Part shown: positions 1-14,607 of the stretch, in pieces
Position numbering within the stretch: the first letter of the stretch is position 1
Layout: every line of letters begins with the position of its first letter
Assembly: GCA_018697195.1 (NCBI GenBank)
Contig: CM031864.1
Location: 25,864,086-25,928,085, forward strand
Length of the DNA stretch: 64,000 nucleotides
Source of the DNA: Certhia americana
Taxonomy: Eukaryota > Chordata > Aves > Passeriformes > Certhiidae
Direction of reading: 5' to 3'
Notes under the pieces: model-generated
Seen by the model: only the letters and a program-made list of their open reading frames with translations
Database searches by the model: none
What the model was told of the DNA's origin: nothing
Position numbers and translations under genes: made by a program

Positions 1-3000
1 AAATGCAGAATTAGGTCACCATAGCAGTAAGTCCCCTCTTTTGCTACAGATTCTAGAATCATCTAGAAACAGTGATTTCTGAAGCTTCCTGGTGTGTTCC
101 AGGGCTGGTTTTCTTGGATTGATGGATTTGTGTTCAGGCAGCACAGGGGGAAGATATGAGACAGTTCAATAGCTGGTGTGTCCCCCATGAGGGAAAGGCA
201 GGAGATGAGGTGGAGAGGATGGTTTCTGAAGTAGGGACAGAAAGGAAGAAGAGGGGGCAGGTGGAACATGACAGCCAGAATTGGGTAGTGTCTGTAGAAA
301 AAGATACCTTTCCTGTTTCTCTCCAAAGCCTTATGGAGCTGGTGCAGTCTGAGGCATTTTTTCCCCTAAAAAGTTGTCTACACGGCTTCTCTTCTGTATC
401 CACTATATAAAAAGGATCCACCTTCACCTGATTTCTAGGAAACTGGCTTGAAGTTTCTGTCTCCTCTGATCAGTTTGTGCTACTTGGCAGAGTGTGAATG
501 GCCCTACAGAGAAGTTAACAAAAAATAAAGTAAAAAAATTCTCATCCCATTGCTAGCCTTTCCAGGCCTCTAGACTGGTTAGTGCATGACAGCTGCTGGT
601 TTGTCTGCTTGCCTCGGTTGTACTGTGTCCTGCGGACAACCTGAGGTCAAAACCATCTGGGTGGGATGAGGTAAAACATCCCAGGAATTATTCAGTCTGA
701 GCCTCAAGTGCCAGGGGGAACGGGCTGTTTGGAAAATACAGTTTCCCTGCTAAGAATGAGAAAATGTGGTTTTTCCTTACCCACTTGGTATTCTGTAATG
801 TGGGCTATTCCTGCCTGGGGCAGACCTGCAGATGACAGAACGTTTTCCAAGCTGTCCCCTCAGAGTTCAGCCTTTGGTTTGAGGGAACAGCCACTGCCTC
901 ATGAGAGAAACCCGCGGGTACCCAGCCCAGAGATCTGTCCTGCCCATTTCTACCTTCCCAAAGCAAGGTATGGCCACAGAGATCCCAGGGAAGGTGCCTT
1001 CCTGGGGGGTGATGGTGTGATGGGCACCCGGGGTGTACCAGTGGTGTCAGTGGGGAACAGCAGTCACAGTGGAGTCTTTATTTCTCATGCTGGATTGCCC
1101 ACACCCTGTGCCCATTTGGGCTGGCATTAAACCATCTCAACCCTGAAACTAACCACTGAGATGTATCCTTTTTTACCTTATGGATACCTTCTCTTATGCC
1201 TCTGTCTCATTTTCATTGCTAAAAGCATCTCCTCTATGTGTGATTTGTATCTGCTGTACAAATGATTGCACATCAATCATTGCCAAATTTCTGCACATAA
1301 AAGAGAAAGAAATGGGATTGATTTAAATAGCAAACTTCATCTGAAACCAAAATATCTTTCATGATGACCTTATTTGCATATTCCCAGGTCTGTTGTTGCT
1401 GGAGCACATGGGTGGGATGATATTTGTACAGTGAACATGGGAAATGCTGAGCCCTGGCAGGGGAAGGGTATTTCTAAACAGGATTTCCTGGTTGGTTCAG
1501 GTTGACTAGGAAGAACTGTGTAGGTTCAGAGAAGCACTAGAAATGGGCCAAAACCGGGAAATGTGTAAAGCATCTTTGATATGTGGAAGTGGAGAAACTG
1601 ATACTGTACTGGTTTCCACAAACTTGTTCCAATTCTCTGCCATCCCCTTCCAGAAAAGAGCCATTTATGACTGAAATGTGGTGACAGATGCCTTTTCCCC
1701 GCTCCTACTATTTCAGGTGAGCTTCAGAAACACCAAAGTCCAGCTCAAACATCTATTTATGTCTTCCAAAGTCTGGCCTTGTCCTTGTGCTGCACATCCA
1801 AAGGGCTGCATCCCCCTGCCCTGTCTGGTCCAGTAGGTGTAACAAAACTAGGGAGCCACAAGGAACACAAAGGTAAATGTAGGAAACTTAGTTACAAGTG
1901 TAATTGGCCTCACATTCTTCTGCAAAACTACCTTGCTTCATTTCTAACATTGCTTTTTTTGTTTTTTTTTTCCCATGAAATAGCGATTTTTGTTCCATTT
2001 TTCTCTGAGGAGAGCCTTTGCAAAGGAAAAAGACGTTTTAGATAGCTTGCATATAAGACTGAAAAGGTCAACTTCAATTTATTCATTCTCCATGTTCACA
2101 TGTTTTATTTTCTGTATGATTAATTGGTAACAACAATAAAAAATTATTTTTTCTCATTATCATGACGATGTATTTGAATAGTCCTCTTTTTCACTGAGGT
2201 AGGTTTTACAAAGAAAGGCAGCTGATTTCACAGGCTGGAAGATCTTTGCTTCCTGAAGAGCTTTGTCTCTTTGGCTGCTCAGGATGTGTCACTGAGGTAA
2301 AAATAATTAGGTATTGAAAAACTGAGGACATCAAACCACATAATGCCTGTATTTATTAGGTCCTGTTGTTATTCTGAATTGGAGAGAGCAAAACAATATG
2401 TTTTTTTCTGGAAGAAATGAGTGGTTATCCAGTGATTCCAGCAGAGGAGAGCCAGCATGGGCTGAGATGTGCCATAATTCTAACAGAATGAAGAGTAACT
2501 CTGCAATCTGACTTTCAGAATTTTAATTCTGCTGATTAAAATCCTCTTTTATATAATGTTCTTTCCTCTTATCAACATGACTGGTGTAAGTGATGGAGAG
2601 ATTGGGCAACATTACAATGGAAGTGCTGATGGGGAGCATGGAAAAAATCAGGTAAAGCTCTAGTTAAAATCAGACTTATATTAAATAAATCTGTGGAACA
2701 GACTCAAGTTAAATACATTTGTGGAATAACATTTAGCCAGAAGGCTGAAAGTACTGAAAATCCCTTCAGCTATAACCTCCAGAGTGTCATACCAAGTGGA
2801 ATTGGTTTAATCGGAGCAATATCCTGTGCCGTTCCCTTTGGAAGAAGGGGCTGACAAAACAGAATAAAGCTGTGGCAGATCAGCTGCACTTCAGATGGAG
2901 GATTCCGAGGGGAAAAAACCCTGAATTAAGCTCTTCTGAAACACCTCTGGCTGTGGAAGATATGTTGAGTTTCTCTTTGTTTAACCTTTATTTAACCCTA

Positions 3001-3141
3001 GTATTTTCACAATAGGACAACAACTCCAAAGGAGTTTTGTGTGGAAAACAAATTTTTTTTTAGTTTTATCTCCCCCTCTAACATCTTCTAAGAGGTGTAA
3101 CAATGTCATGGTCCAGACAAAATGGAAGAGTTATTCCCTCT
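1..3141. other. Intergenic, no feature recognised
   Basis: Unique-looking sequence. The short open frames are at chance length, with no splice-flanked homology to known proteins that I can see. Confidence 0.6.
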
Positions 3142-3245
3142 CATCCATCCATCCATCCATCCATCCATCCATCCATCCATCCATCCATNNNNNNNNNNTC
3201 CATCCATCCATCCATCCATCCATCCATCCATCCATCCATCCATCC
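3142..3245. repeat. (ATCC)n tetranucleotide microsatellite with assembly gap
   Basis: Perfect CATC repeats run on both sides of ten Ns at 3189-3198. Open frames across it (poly His-Pro-Ser-Ile) are repeat artefacts. Confidence 0.97.
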
Positions 3246-6200
3246 CTTCCTCCCTCCTTTGTGTGGTGTCTGGGGTAGAACTGGTGTGACCTGTGGGCCA
3301 ACTGTCATTCCATGCTACAACTTGGGGGTTGAGGAATGGAGAGAAAGTGATCTTGGGAGTTTGCAGAGCAGTTGTAAGGTCAGAAAAGCAATCCTGGGTT
3401 TTGGGGCTTTGAGGAAGTTTTGTATCACACACCTTGCTAATGTGCCTGGAACTGCCCCTGGCTTCACCAGAAGTTCGAGCTGCTATGGAAATTTCTCTGA
3501 GAAACCCTTCTCAGAACTTAGGCACTAAGACTTTTCCATTGCTCAGCAAATTCACCTTTTCCACACAATCTTTGTGCTCATCTCAAGCAGGCTGGAGAGC
3601 TTTGTGTTTCTTTGTCTTTTGCCTGAGTCTTTGTCCACGTCCTCGTGAGCAAAGTAGCAGCACTTGGCTTCTGGAGAACAGAAACTGGGGCAAACTCTCT
3701 TCAGTGGTGCTCAGCTCTTGTAAATGTGTTCTCAAAAAAACCCTCAGAAAGTGCCTCAAAAGTTGAAGAATGCTGTGGTCACACATGGGGGGAGGGGAGC
3801 AGTAATTCCACAGGTGAGATCCAGCCCTGCTCCTAGGGAATGTGCACCATCCTTCTCATGGGAACAGCTAGGAGACCATGGGGAAATTTTTCTCCAAGAG
3901 GAAATGTGTGCATGGGCAGGGAGGGACCAGTGTGGCTCCCAAGGAATCTTTCAGGCTAGAGTGTGTGGAAAGTTCTTGTAGGAACAGAAAAAAATCCCTA
4001 TTTTTCAAGAATATGCAATTGCCAGCAACTGGAAGGTGCATTTACTTCCCTTGGCACATAGAAAAGGAGACAAAGATTCCTATCCCTGCTCCCTGTGAAA
4101 AAGCAGAGTGACTTCCCAATAAGCCAATGGAGCATCTCAGCGTGGACATGCCACCATTGTGGGTGTGCTGCCTTTTTGGGGGCAGCTCCCCAGGCCTTGG
4201 GACTGTACAGGCACCTGGACACATGCAGGAACGTCCATGGAGAGCATCCAAACCCTACAACGTTTCCAAACACAAAACCCCTGTGCTCCAGCTTTGTTCT
4301 CCTCCAGCAGCTGTTCCTCTGGGGGCAGTCCAGGGTCCCTGAGCTTACTCTCCTTTGCCTGCCCTTAGCACACAGTGCTGCTGGTTTGGATTTATGACTG
4401 ACATTGGCTAATTAACACAGTGATTTAATTGGAGGTCAGATTTTCCATTTGCTTTCTAAAGCCTACCTAATCCAAATGCTGGATCACACTGTCTTACACA
4501 GATTTCTTTTTTAGACCAGTTTTTTTCTTGGCCCCTGCACAATCAGCTACTTGAATTTTCCAGCATTCTGTTTATTTTCGGATTTCAAGGATCATCAGTG
4601 CTCCAAAATGTTTGTCTTAAATGTAGCTGAACCTAACACTGAATTAAAGAAAATTAAAATATTTACTAAATTTCTAAAGAATCATTTAATATTCCAGGTA
4701 GCTCTGTCTGATTGTCCTTATGAAGCACAGTTTGAATCCAATTTTAAGTAATTCAAGTATCTATCTAAATAAGACTGTAAATATTTAAAGATCAGTGTTC
4801 TGCCCAGTGCTGTCTTGCAGGTTTAAAGATGTTCCCTCAGTTTCATGAAGCCAAACTTTGAGCTTCAAAGTGGATTTTTGCATTTGATTTTTTAAAAAAA
4901 GCTGCTGAAATAGTAAAGGAATAAGTGGAAGATTATTTTTTTTTTTTGGTATTTTTGTTCAAAAGAGAATTTACTTGCCTGCTGATTTTTTTTTCTTGAA
5001 ATGGATCTTTAGAGAAGACAAACATGGTTGGTTGGTGGATTCAAGGCCGAACACTGTTGGGCAAGTACTGCAGAGGCACTGGACTCTCCTTTACTGCAAA
5101 TTTATTCTGACCAGTCCTGCTCTCTCTGCAGGATGCAGAAGAGATGCTAAACTCTCCTTGTCAGCTGTACAAGCCAAAGTCTTGATCTAGATGGGAGACA
5201 GACCCGTGGAGCCTTCCTTTTGTGGTTGTGTCTTATGGTGAGGGCACACCTTTGGAGCTACAATTCTTAGCAGGCTTCTGGATACTTCAGAGAGATTTCC
5301 TGGGTGAAGAGCAGAAGAGCCCAAGAAAGGCGAAAAAAAAAAAAAGGTGTAAAGGCAGGGGAAGATGTGGCCAGAGTCAGGCATGTGCCCGGAGGCACCA
5401 ACTCCATGGATCAGATCACATCACAGAATATTCTGATGGTGCAGAAGAGCAGGAAAATGCCCTGGCTGACCAGAGGAAAAACATGACACACAAAGGAAAA
5501 ATCTGGAAAATATTCCACCTTCATCTGGGCATGGTAAGAACTGCCAGTGTCTGTCTGTTCCAGTGCAGATCCCCCGTGGGAGATCCTGATCCAGTTTGAG
5601 TTTGTTCAGTTGCTTTGTTCCCAGATCTTTGCAGTGACTGGAGCCTCATCCATCAGGGAGCAGGAGGAGTCTCATGGGTGCAGAGTGCCATGGCAAAGAG
5701 GGTGTTTGGACAAGCTCCTCAGGAAACAGCAGCAGGCACCCAGTGTAACAGGGAAATAGGAATTCATAGGGAAAACAGTTTGGTACTGGTGACCATGCAC
5801 TCCCCTCATGTGGAGGAGTGGACAAAGCTTCCCTGGAAAGGCTCTCAGCAGCCTCACCCACCTGTGGGGTCTTCAGAAACTTCCCACTGTGGCCCACCAA
5901 GGCCTCCTTCTCATTCAGGAGATCGCACCAGCCTTGATGTTTTTCATGGATGTCACTTTGTGCCTCTGTAGTCAAGGAGAATGACCTGTTTCCTCCAGGG
6001 AAAGCCACTGTACATATGGGATTTATTGAGGTTTCTGACTGAGCTGCAGCTCTCCATTTATTGTATTTTTCAAGGCGAGTTTTTGGTGTACCTTTTCCAG
6101 CAGGATGCTCAGGATGCTCAGGATGGCAGCTGCCAGCCTAGGACATGAGCAAGTGAGGGATAAGGAAGACATGCTCCTGCAGTGCTTCAAAGGCAGTTTG

Positions 6201-7929
6201 ATTTTTATTGATTATGAACCTGCTGCCTTGAACTTTTATGAGCCCATTAGAAGCACAGGGCGAGTTCAGGCTTTGAAGGCAAGTCATCTGGTAAAACTGC
6301 CTGTGAGACTAAGGCATGCTAAATAGTCCTGCAGCAAAGCATATTATTAACTTTGCTGTTCCTGCTGCTCTGTTTTTAAACATTCCTTAAATGGAAACAT
6401 TTTGTCTCCTGGGAGTTTTATCTCAGCTGAGGTGAAGTTCTTTGCTATTTTATGATTTAGGCATATCTACATTGATGAATTTTAATATACAGACCAAATA
6501 AAATTAAAAGTATGTTTGTGGGTGCAGCTAATACTTTCAGGAAAAGAAAGATTTTATAGGGCACTGTGCAGAAGGATAATTAAGTTAAAATAATAATGCA
6601 GATGGATATTTAAGTTAAAAAAACCCAGATACTGAGAGGGATGGAAATACCTTTAAAAGGTGAATTTAAGAGCTAAAAAATGTGTTTACAGGGAATGTGG
6701 GGTGGCCTCAGCTGGGGATTCCTCACTCTTTCCCATGGCCCCAGGCCACCATTTAGGCTCAGCCATGAAGCTCCAGGCCCAGTTTGAGTTTGATCCCAGG
6801 CTTGCAAATTGATCAGGACACAGAGATTCATGGGTTTCTGGGAAATGGCTGGAGAGAAAGAAGGATTATGAAACCCAGTTGTGGCACTGTCAAACCCCTT
6901 CCCTGGCACTGCTGGCTGATTTCCCACATTGGTCCCGAAGAGGTTCCTGGGCAGATTCCTGGTGCTGGGCTGGCTTTTGGCTGGTGGATAAGGGCTTTCG
7001 TGTCTGGGGTGCCCAAGATGGCTGAGGGATCCTATCAGTTAAAGAGGAGAGGAAGTTGGCAAGAATGAGCAACATCTGGAGAGCTTTGATCACCAAAGAA
7101 AAGTGGAAAAACAGATGAGTTTATACAGAGCTTTTAAAGTTTTTTCAACCAAGGATGTTTTCGATGGACATGGGAGATCCTGAGTCCTATAACTACAGTC
7201 CTGTTTCTCTACACTATATTTTATAGATTTTGCACTGTAGCCTTAATTTCAAGTTGTGTTTTATGGGGGACAGGCTTCTGGATCCTGGAGGAAAGAAGCA
7301 CATCCTCTAGCTGGGAGGGATTAAGGAAATGAGCTGTTCCTTCCTGGCCACAGGCAACAGAGCGAGAAGCCGTGGGTTTAATTTCCAATAGGAAACTCCA
7401 GTGCCTGTCTCTGATGGAAGCAAAGCATAGGTCTGAGGGTGTGGTATCTCTGAGGTGTTTATGAATAGGTTGGACCAGCATTTGTCAAATTATTTGGGTC
7501 AAATTGATCATGGCTTGGGGTCGTGGGAGGGAGCACGTCGAGACTCCTTGGAGCAGAGCGTCACTGAGGGAATAAGCACCATCCCCTTTCCTTGGGTGCC
7601 TGTCTTTTCCTCACTTCCAACCAAGGCAGCTCTTGTCAGTTTCTTGCATTCCTCCATGCATAAAAATTTGGCAGATTCCACCCATTTTGTGTATTTTATT
7701 TCATTTGCTTTTGCCCCTCATCAGAAACCCTTTTATTAGCAACCACCTGCCCTATGGTGTTTCCCTATGATTATGGCTGCAATAGCATAAACCCCCTGGC
7801 TTCTAAATGATATTTTTTTTTTATTTTAAGTGCACAATGAGTTTAAACACTTTAACCAAATCATGGGAATTCATGGGTATGGAGTTCATGGAGAACTCAT
7901 GCTCTGCAACTCCCTGACAGGAGGGTGAG
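3246..7929. other. Intergenic, no feature recognised
   Basis: Mostly unique sequence with several T or A runs (for example 4935-4947 and 5333-5345). I see no exon or full repeat. Confidence 0.6.
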
Positions 7930-8226
7930 GCCAAATGGGGATTGGGATCTGCTTCCAGGGAACAAGGGACAGGATGAGAGGAAAGGGCTTCAAAATGTGC
8001 CAGGCAACCATGAGGCTGGACATCAGGAGAAAATTTTTCATGGAGAGGGTGATCAGGCCTTGGAAGGGGCTTCCCAGGGAGATGTTGGAGTCCCAATCCC
8101 TGGAGGCATCCAAGGAAGGCCTGGATGTGGCAGGGCCCTGGGCTGGTGACAAGGCAGGGATTGGGCACAGCTTGGACTCGATGACCTGAAGGGCTTTTCC
8201 AACCTTAATGATTTTATGATTCTGGC
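7930..8226 (+). mobile_element. CR1 LINE 3' fragment
   Basis: It has the usual order of the CR1 3' end: a 'gacaggatgagagg..ggcttcaaa' block, 'atgaggctggacatcagg', 'gcttcccagggagatgttggagt', 'aaggcctggatgtggcagg', 'tcgatgacctgaagggctttt' and a 'tgattctg' tail at about 8220. It is 5'-truncated, as most avian CR1 copies are. Confidence 0.88.
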
Positions 8227-9844
8227 TCTGTGACTCCCTTGCCATTGGCAAGGCCTAAGGATCTTTGTGAGAACAAAAGAGGCAGTGAACTTCATAGCCC
8301 CCAGCTTGGGGGTCCATTTGCATTAAGGGAATTAGCAAATACCTGGATGCTCATGTGAACTTTGTAGATCTGAGCACCCTCAGCTTAGCATAAAACTGTT
8401 CTCTTAAAGGGAAGTGTACCTAGGGGAAAGCTGTCCTCCCTTTGGTTTGGGGAAGGAACAGGAGCCATTTGGGGAAGGCAGGGCAGGGATGGTTTGGGGA
8501 ACGCAGAACAGGAATGTCATGTGTGTGCTGCTGCCTGTGCAGCCCTGTGACTGCAGCAGCTCTGAGATGATGGGGGAAGCATTCCTTTAAAGGGGAAAAA
8601 AGCTAAAAAGGAAAGGGAGTTAGGGAAAGCCAGAAACAAAAGTGTGTCTCTTGGAGCTTGAGTCTGTGTAAAAATAGAGGGAAAGGGAGAAGGAAATAAA
8701 TTACTCTGAAGAGGTACAGATGGAAGCATTGACACAAATGTGCTTTGGTTTCAGCAGGGGTGTAACGTGAGCAAAGAACAGAGCTGGGAAAGTTGGACTA
8801 ACCCTGAAGTTTGGAAGAGCAACACCTTCCTGTGACTGCTTATTCTTATTGTCAAAGTAGACCCAAGACAAGTTGACTTTCCTCAGCTGACTTCCATCCC
8901 AAACAGTGCTGGAACTGAGTTTTTCTGGCCATGGATAATTTATCTTTTTTGGCTATTTGTATCACACTTAAATTTCCTTTCTTCCCCTGGAGAGGGAAGC
9001 GGTGAAAGGCTATGAAACACAATACAGCTCTTAGCTGAACTGATGATCCCAACATGGATTGTAATGATTCAAACACTAGCAATTAATTTTATACAATTAA
9101 CCCATTTAGTTAATTATTCAGAGCAAAATCAGAACATGACTTTGTTGTCTGTTCACTGACACAATTTCCCAGTTACCAGCCAGAGCTTTGTACGTGCTCA
9201 GATGTGAAATCTCAGCCTTGGCCACCAGGCCGATTTGAGCTGGCACAGGCTGAGCACCTGAGTCAGCAGCCCTTTGGGGGCTGATGTGCTAAATACAGAC
9301 AAAACCGACTGCAAAGGGTTTGATCTCCATGTGGAGCTGTGTGTTTGCCCCAGTAGCAAACCCCTCCCTCCCAGGGAGGAATGAGAGCTGCTGGTGCTCT
9401 CTCTGCAATGCCCAGTGCGATCCATCCTGGATCCCATACACACCTCTGCCTTTCTTGGTGTCGTGGCCTGGACTCAGCTCTCAGCTCATGCTTCCTGGTG
9501 ACACAGGTATCCTCACATCCGAAGATCCTGCTGGATAGCTGAGGAGGGAAGGGATAGGCATAAGCCATGCGAGAAGAGCTTTAATCCTGGTTTTCTGCAT
9601 GTGGCACAGCAGTTTATCCCTTCACTGCCAGGAATAAGCCTTTAACAGGAAAACCACCCTCCTTTTGTGTCTGTGTGCAGGAGCCTCTGCTCAACAAGCC
9701 CCACTCTTCTCAGCAGCATTTCCTATCACAATCGTGAAACTTGGCAGTGGGTCCCAAAGGAACTGAAAGAAAGAATTCTGTCACTTCTTACTGGAGGCTT
9801 GCTTTCATCTTGTGGGAGGCCTCCTCTAAAAGCAGGCAGTGGCT

Positions 9845-9926
9845 AAAACAAAAAACAAAAAAACAAAAAACAAAAAACAAAAAACAAAAAACAAAAAACA
9901 AAAAAACAAAAAAAAAACAAAAAACA
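9845..9926. repeat. (CAAAAAA)n A-rich satellite
   Basis: Runs of five to eight A broken by single C residues, about 80 bp long. It could be an expanded retroposon tail, but no element is recognisable directly to its left. Confidence 0.9.
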
Positions 9927-12900
9927 AGCTCTGGTGTCTTCTTGCTTCTCTGTTAAATCCATTGCACTGAAGAAACTCAATTTTCTAATGAAGCAAAGCG
10001 ATCCCTCACATCCCCCCAAGCAGTGGCAGCAGGAGAAGTTCCTGGCTGAGCTGGAGCTCCTCATCCACTTGCATATCTAAATGTCCATGAGATTAGAAAC
10101 TCAGGCATTCTCTCCCATTCAAATCTTGAGCCCTTTGGAAAATGCATTATTTTCAAATACAGACTAGGAGATAACAAAACTCCCTCCCACCCCAAGCTGC
10201 TTCTCTTCTTTTTCATTTTGAGGGGGATGCTCAGCTGTGGGGCTTCAGAGCCCCATGCTGGGCTTTAGGGCAGTTCACTGAAATTAATCTTTTACAGTTG
10301 GTTTCAAAATAGGATACTTTGATTACTGAGATAATGAGGAGAATGCTGAACCTGCATCACTGTTGACTGGACCAGGAATTTAGAGGAAATTATTCAACTA
10401 GCTTGGTCTTGAAAAGGATCTGCTCCTCCAACAGTTCTTTGATCAGAGGAAGGTGATGGTGAGCCCTTTGTGTCCAGCTTTTATATTTAAGTGATTTCAA
10501 CAGATGTGATAATTGCAGAATTGAGTACATTTTATGCTTCTTAGAGATCCTAATCTGGACACATTAATATGGTCAATATTGCTGGAAATTAACCACAGCT
10601 TGTGCATGCTGGTATAGAAAAGAGGAATTTGGTATTTGCCTCAGAAATCTTGAGGATGATTAATCCACCACGTGGCACAAATAGAATTTACCCTGCATTT
10701 TAAACAAGCTATTCAGTGTTGTTGGAATGCCAACATCTGCACAATAGCATATCTACTGTTGCCTTAAGAGGAGCAAGACTTCACAGGTTTGGGGTGAGAT
10801 CACGGTTGGAGAGAATGAATTTAGTCTAAATTTAGCCATCTGAAAGTCTTGTCTAAACAGGGCTGGTACCACACATCATGAACATCTGTAAGTGTGTGGG
10901 GTGACTCATCTGGGAGCACATCTATCCCTTATCTACAGCCCAGGGATAGAGCCTGGCTGACCAAACTGGTGAACTTTGGCACTGATAAGGTTTGGGGAGC
11001 TGACTCACACCCACAGTGTTTGCTGAATTTCTTCTATGTGTTTGTATCTCCAGGTGCCACTTCTGCTGCCAGGGAGGTGATCTGAGGTCTCTGCAAAGCC
11101 TCTGTCAGGCAGTGGTTACAGAGCTGCACTTTTATTGATTTAAGGCAGCCTGGAATAACTAAACTTGTCTCACCAGAACAGAAATATCTGTTTCGCCCAG
11201 GGCTTGAACTTCTCCTCTTTCTCCCTGCAGAAATCCCTCTCCCTGTCTGTGGGGCTCCTCCAGGCAAGTGTTTTTTGCCTTCTTGTCCCCTCTCTGGCCA
11301 GGGGACATGCAGGGAAGCAGCTGGCTTGGGATGGTTCTGTTTGAAACTTCATGAAGAAAGGAGAAACGGACAGTAGGAAAAACACATGTTGAATATCCAG
11401 GGAGATGCTGGGAATGCACTGCCCTGTGTGGTGTGTCTGGCAAACAGGGACACAGACTTTTCTCATTTCACATGAAATGTGAATTTCTCATTTCTCATTT
11501 CTGGAACTGCAGAGTCAGGCCCAACCTCCAACTCTTGGATCCCTTCCTCTTCTGTGGGCTCAGGGTGACTGTGGTGGGTTAAATGAACTCTCTCTTCTCC
11601 CTACCACTTAAGCTGCTTTTTAATCAGCTTGCTCAGCAGGAAACACTGCTTGTGGCACACAGCTAGCCCAAGCTGCTTTGTGTCCAATGGTTTCTAATGC
11701 AGACATGTAAATTAATTATTAATTATTAATAATGGATTAATACCTAGTTAATTATTTCCTGCTGCTCTGACCCCTCCTTATGCCAGCTGTGGCCAGTGGA
11801 GAGTGTCCCTCCACCACTCTGGATGATGCTCCTGTGGGATGCTGTAGGGAAGCCCCACATGCAGCTCAGCCACCAGCTTGGTCACATTCCGTGGCTCTGC
11901 ATTCCCAGCATGTGGATCACACCTCTGGTAGCTCCTTGGATGTGTTTTGTAGGTGGAGACTGCAATCACAGGTTAGAAATAAAAATGAAGTTTTTATGGG
12001 AAAAAATATGAAGTTTCAGGTACTTTTGGTGGGGCTGTGGGATTGAGGGAAGGTCCTTTTGCACCTGACAGGGATGCAAGGAGTGTCTCATGTAACTCTG
12101 CAAACCATGTACCCTGGTAGCCAGGAAGCAAAGCCATTAAATTTCCATCAAATCAGTAAATCTGAACTTTGTACAGTTGGTACAGCTTGTGTTTCTATAG
12201 TGATTGTATTTTTTTATAGGGTTTGGATAGGTTTTTCTGTGTTCTCAGACCCCAAAACTTCTGCATCTGTGCAAGGAAAACAGCTTGTTTCTATAGTCCT
12301 GCTCTAGATCACATTGAGGCAGCCTTAACAGTTTGAAGCTTTTTGGTGTTTTTCTTTTCCTTTGTGTGCTTTTTAAAGTCAGGCTGAGTGAATTAGATTC
12401 CTCTGTCCTGATAGCTACAGAAAATAAAAGTAAAATCTATTTCTGGATCTATCCAAATAAGCTCCTCTTACACCAGCTTGTTTTGGTCAGTAATTATATG
12501 TAAGCACTCACTGTAAAATTAGCCCCAAAAAGCACAAATAAAACAGACTTCATAACTTCTACCTTCAGCTGGGGGTGGTAGAATCCCCCAAGTAAAACAA
12601 ACATTTAAAGTATAACAGTTTGAAACACTAAAGTGCATTTCCCAGTCACAAATTTCCTCTTCTGTGTATATTATTAAGGTACTTAATTTGATGAACATTA
12701 AAATATAGTTTCCTCCTTCTGTGTGCAGTATATTTCCCGAACTTTTGTGTTTCTTTTGTCTGACCACTTCCATGTAAAGTTAGGGATGTCAGGGAAATAT
12801 AAAATGGCAAATGGTGCTTGCCTCAGATTTTTCTAGGAGAGGAAGTTGATTTATTTGCCTGAAGTTGTTATTATCAGGCTATCTGGAAATTTTTAGGGAG

Positions 12901-14478
12901 AAATTGTGGATTTTTAAAAAAAATACCCTTTTGATTATATGAAATAGTTGGAAATTTCTCATGTTCCTTGTGCCTATTACAGCATCTCTCTTGCTCCTCT
13001 ATCCCCCATCATTTTACCACTTGGTTTAATTGGAAAAATCACTTTCAGGAAACAGAACAAGTCAGCACTATGGTAGAAAAAGGTGGCTTCATTAAGAAAA
13101 AACCCAAACTTCTATTTTGCCACAAGACAATCAAAAAAACTGTTACATGCAATGGAAAATTTCTAGAAGGACTTGACCTGTATTTCTTCTCCCTGCTGTA
13201 TTTCTATTATCACTTTGAAGTTGAATGAGACCTTAAATAATTTGTACATAATTTTATAATTACTTGTTTCCAGAGCTCTTTAAAATCCCAGGAAGAGGAA
13301 AGTAGAGATACAGCACAGACCAGGCTGCAGAATTAGGTTTTGATGTTGGCTTTTGGCATGGGTTAGCTGTACTGCATTGAAGTTATGCTTGTGGGTGTAA
13401 AATGCAAAATCATCTATCAGTACAAATATTTTTTGACTGGGTTACATCAGTTCTTGGTCATATTTGACCATGCATCCATCCAGCTTGTAAAATAAATAAA
13501 GGTGAGAAGCTTAACCCTTCCCTGAGTTACAGAAGGGAAGGTGATACGTAAATAAAGGAGGTTATAGTTCACATTGGTTTGCTGCTTTCCCATGACAAAT
13601 TTGAGGTAATATTAAGGAGCATTTTAGCATCTGCTGTCACCTAGGGTTATTCTGCTGTGTTTTTTATTCAAATATGTGATGGACAGTGAAGTAACCTCTC
13701 TTGTTTCACTTTTCTGAGGGCAGGCAGATCTTAATGCTCCATAAATTTCAGTGCATGTGAATCAGGCATAGTCAGGTACAGCAGGAATGTTTTACACAAA
13801 ACTTGCTAATTAATTGTTTCATTAAGAAAAAAGTTAATCTTTTGTCTGTTTGTTTCCTTGGTGTTTTCTTTGGATTTCCTGGGGCTTTCATGTTTTCCTT
13901 AGTGTGAGAGTTCTGGGTTATGTTTTAAAAAGTTTGTATCTTCTGAGAGGATTTGAAAAGAAACCACATCCTGGTTTCTCTTCTTTCTTAACCATCAGAA
14001 ATACAAGTTGGGCTGTTCCCAGCTGCTTTTTGGATTCTGCAGAGCTGTACAACACAGATTTCCTATAGCAGGACATGCAACGCCCTCCTCTCTGATTTTG
14101 CTTTTCATTCACGTCAAGACAGTTGTGGAAACAAACCCTTTAATCTGGATCTTCAGTAGGGGTGTGTTCATTTTCAGATTTGGAAGAAAAGCTAGAAAAA
14201 TTTTGGAAGACTGCAGTTGAAAGAAAGAAGAATCCAGGATGATCTCAACCAAAGAAATCCAAAATGGAGAAGGGAGACATGATGTTGAGCTCCCCACACC
14301 CAAAAGAATTCAGGAAAATATGTCATTTCTGAGGGACTCATGGCTAAAGCAGCCAGGAATTTGGTATAAATTCACCTGGTTACCAGCCCTTGGGAGAGGG
14401 AGCCACTGGGAATCTCAGTGGCCAGAGCAGGTTTTGGGAAAGCTGTCTTGGTGATGAGAGGGAGGTTGGGAAATATTC

Positions 14479-14607
14479 TGCCTTCCAGTCTGACCAGTTG
14501 GGTGTCCAGTTCTCAGAAAAGAGCCAGAACTGGACAAGTCAGAGTGCCCAGTTCTTGGACGAGAGCCAGAACTGGACCAGTCAGGGTGTCCAGCTGCCAG
14601 AAGAGAG
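14479..14607. repeat. 42-bp minisatellite, about three copies
   Basis: Units starting at about 14479, 14521 and 14563 share a 42-bp period. The segment GAGCCAGAACTGGA recurs at 14521 and 14563. The unit is a multiple of three, so a plus-strand frame (14390-14617) reads a 14-residue repeat containing SQNWTSQ. I see no gene context for it. Confidence 0.8.

Noticed and set aside
3039..3528. Open frames rich in His-Pro-Ser-Ile (plus) or Gly-Trp-Met-Asp (minus)
   Set aside because: They are translations of the (ATCC)n microsatellite and cross an N gap.
11571..11960. Possible LTR beginning TGTGGTGGGTT
   Set aside because: The start resembles some avian LTRs, but no matching end, target-site duplication or poly(A) signal could be found.
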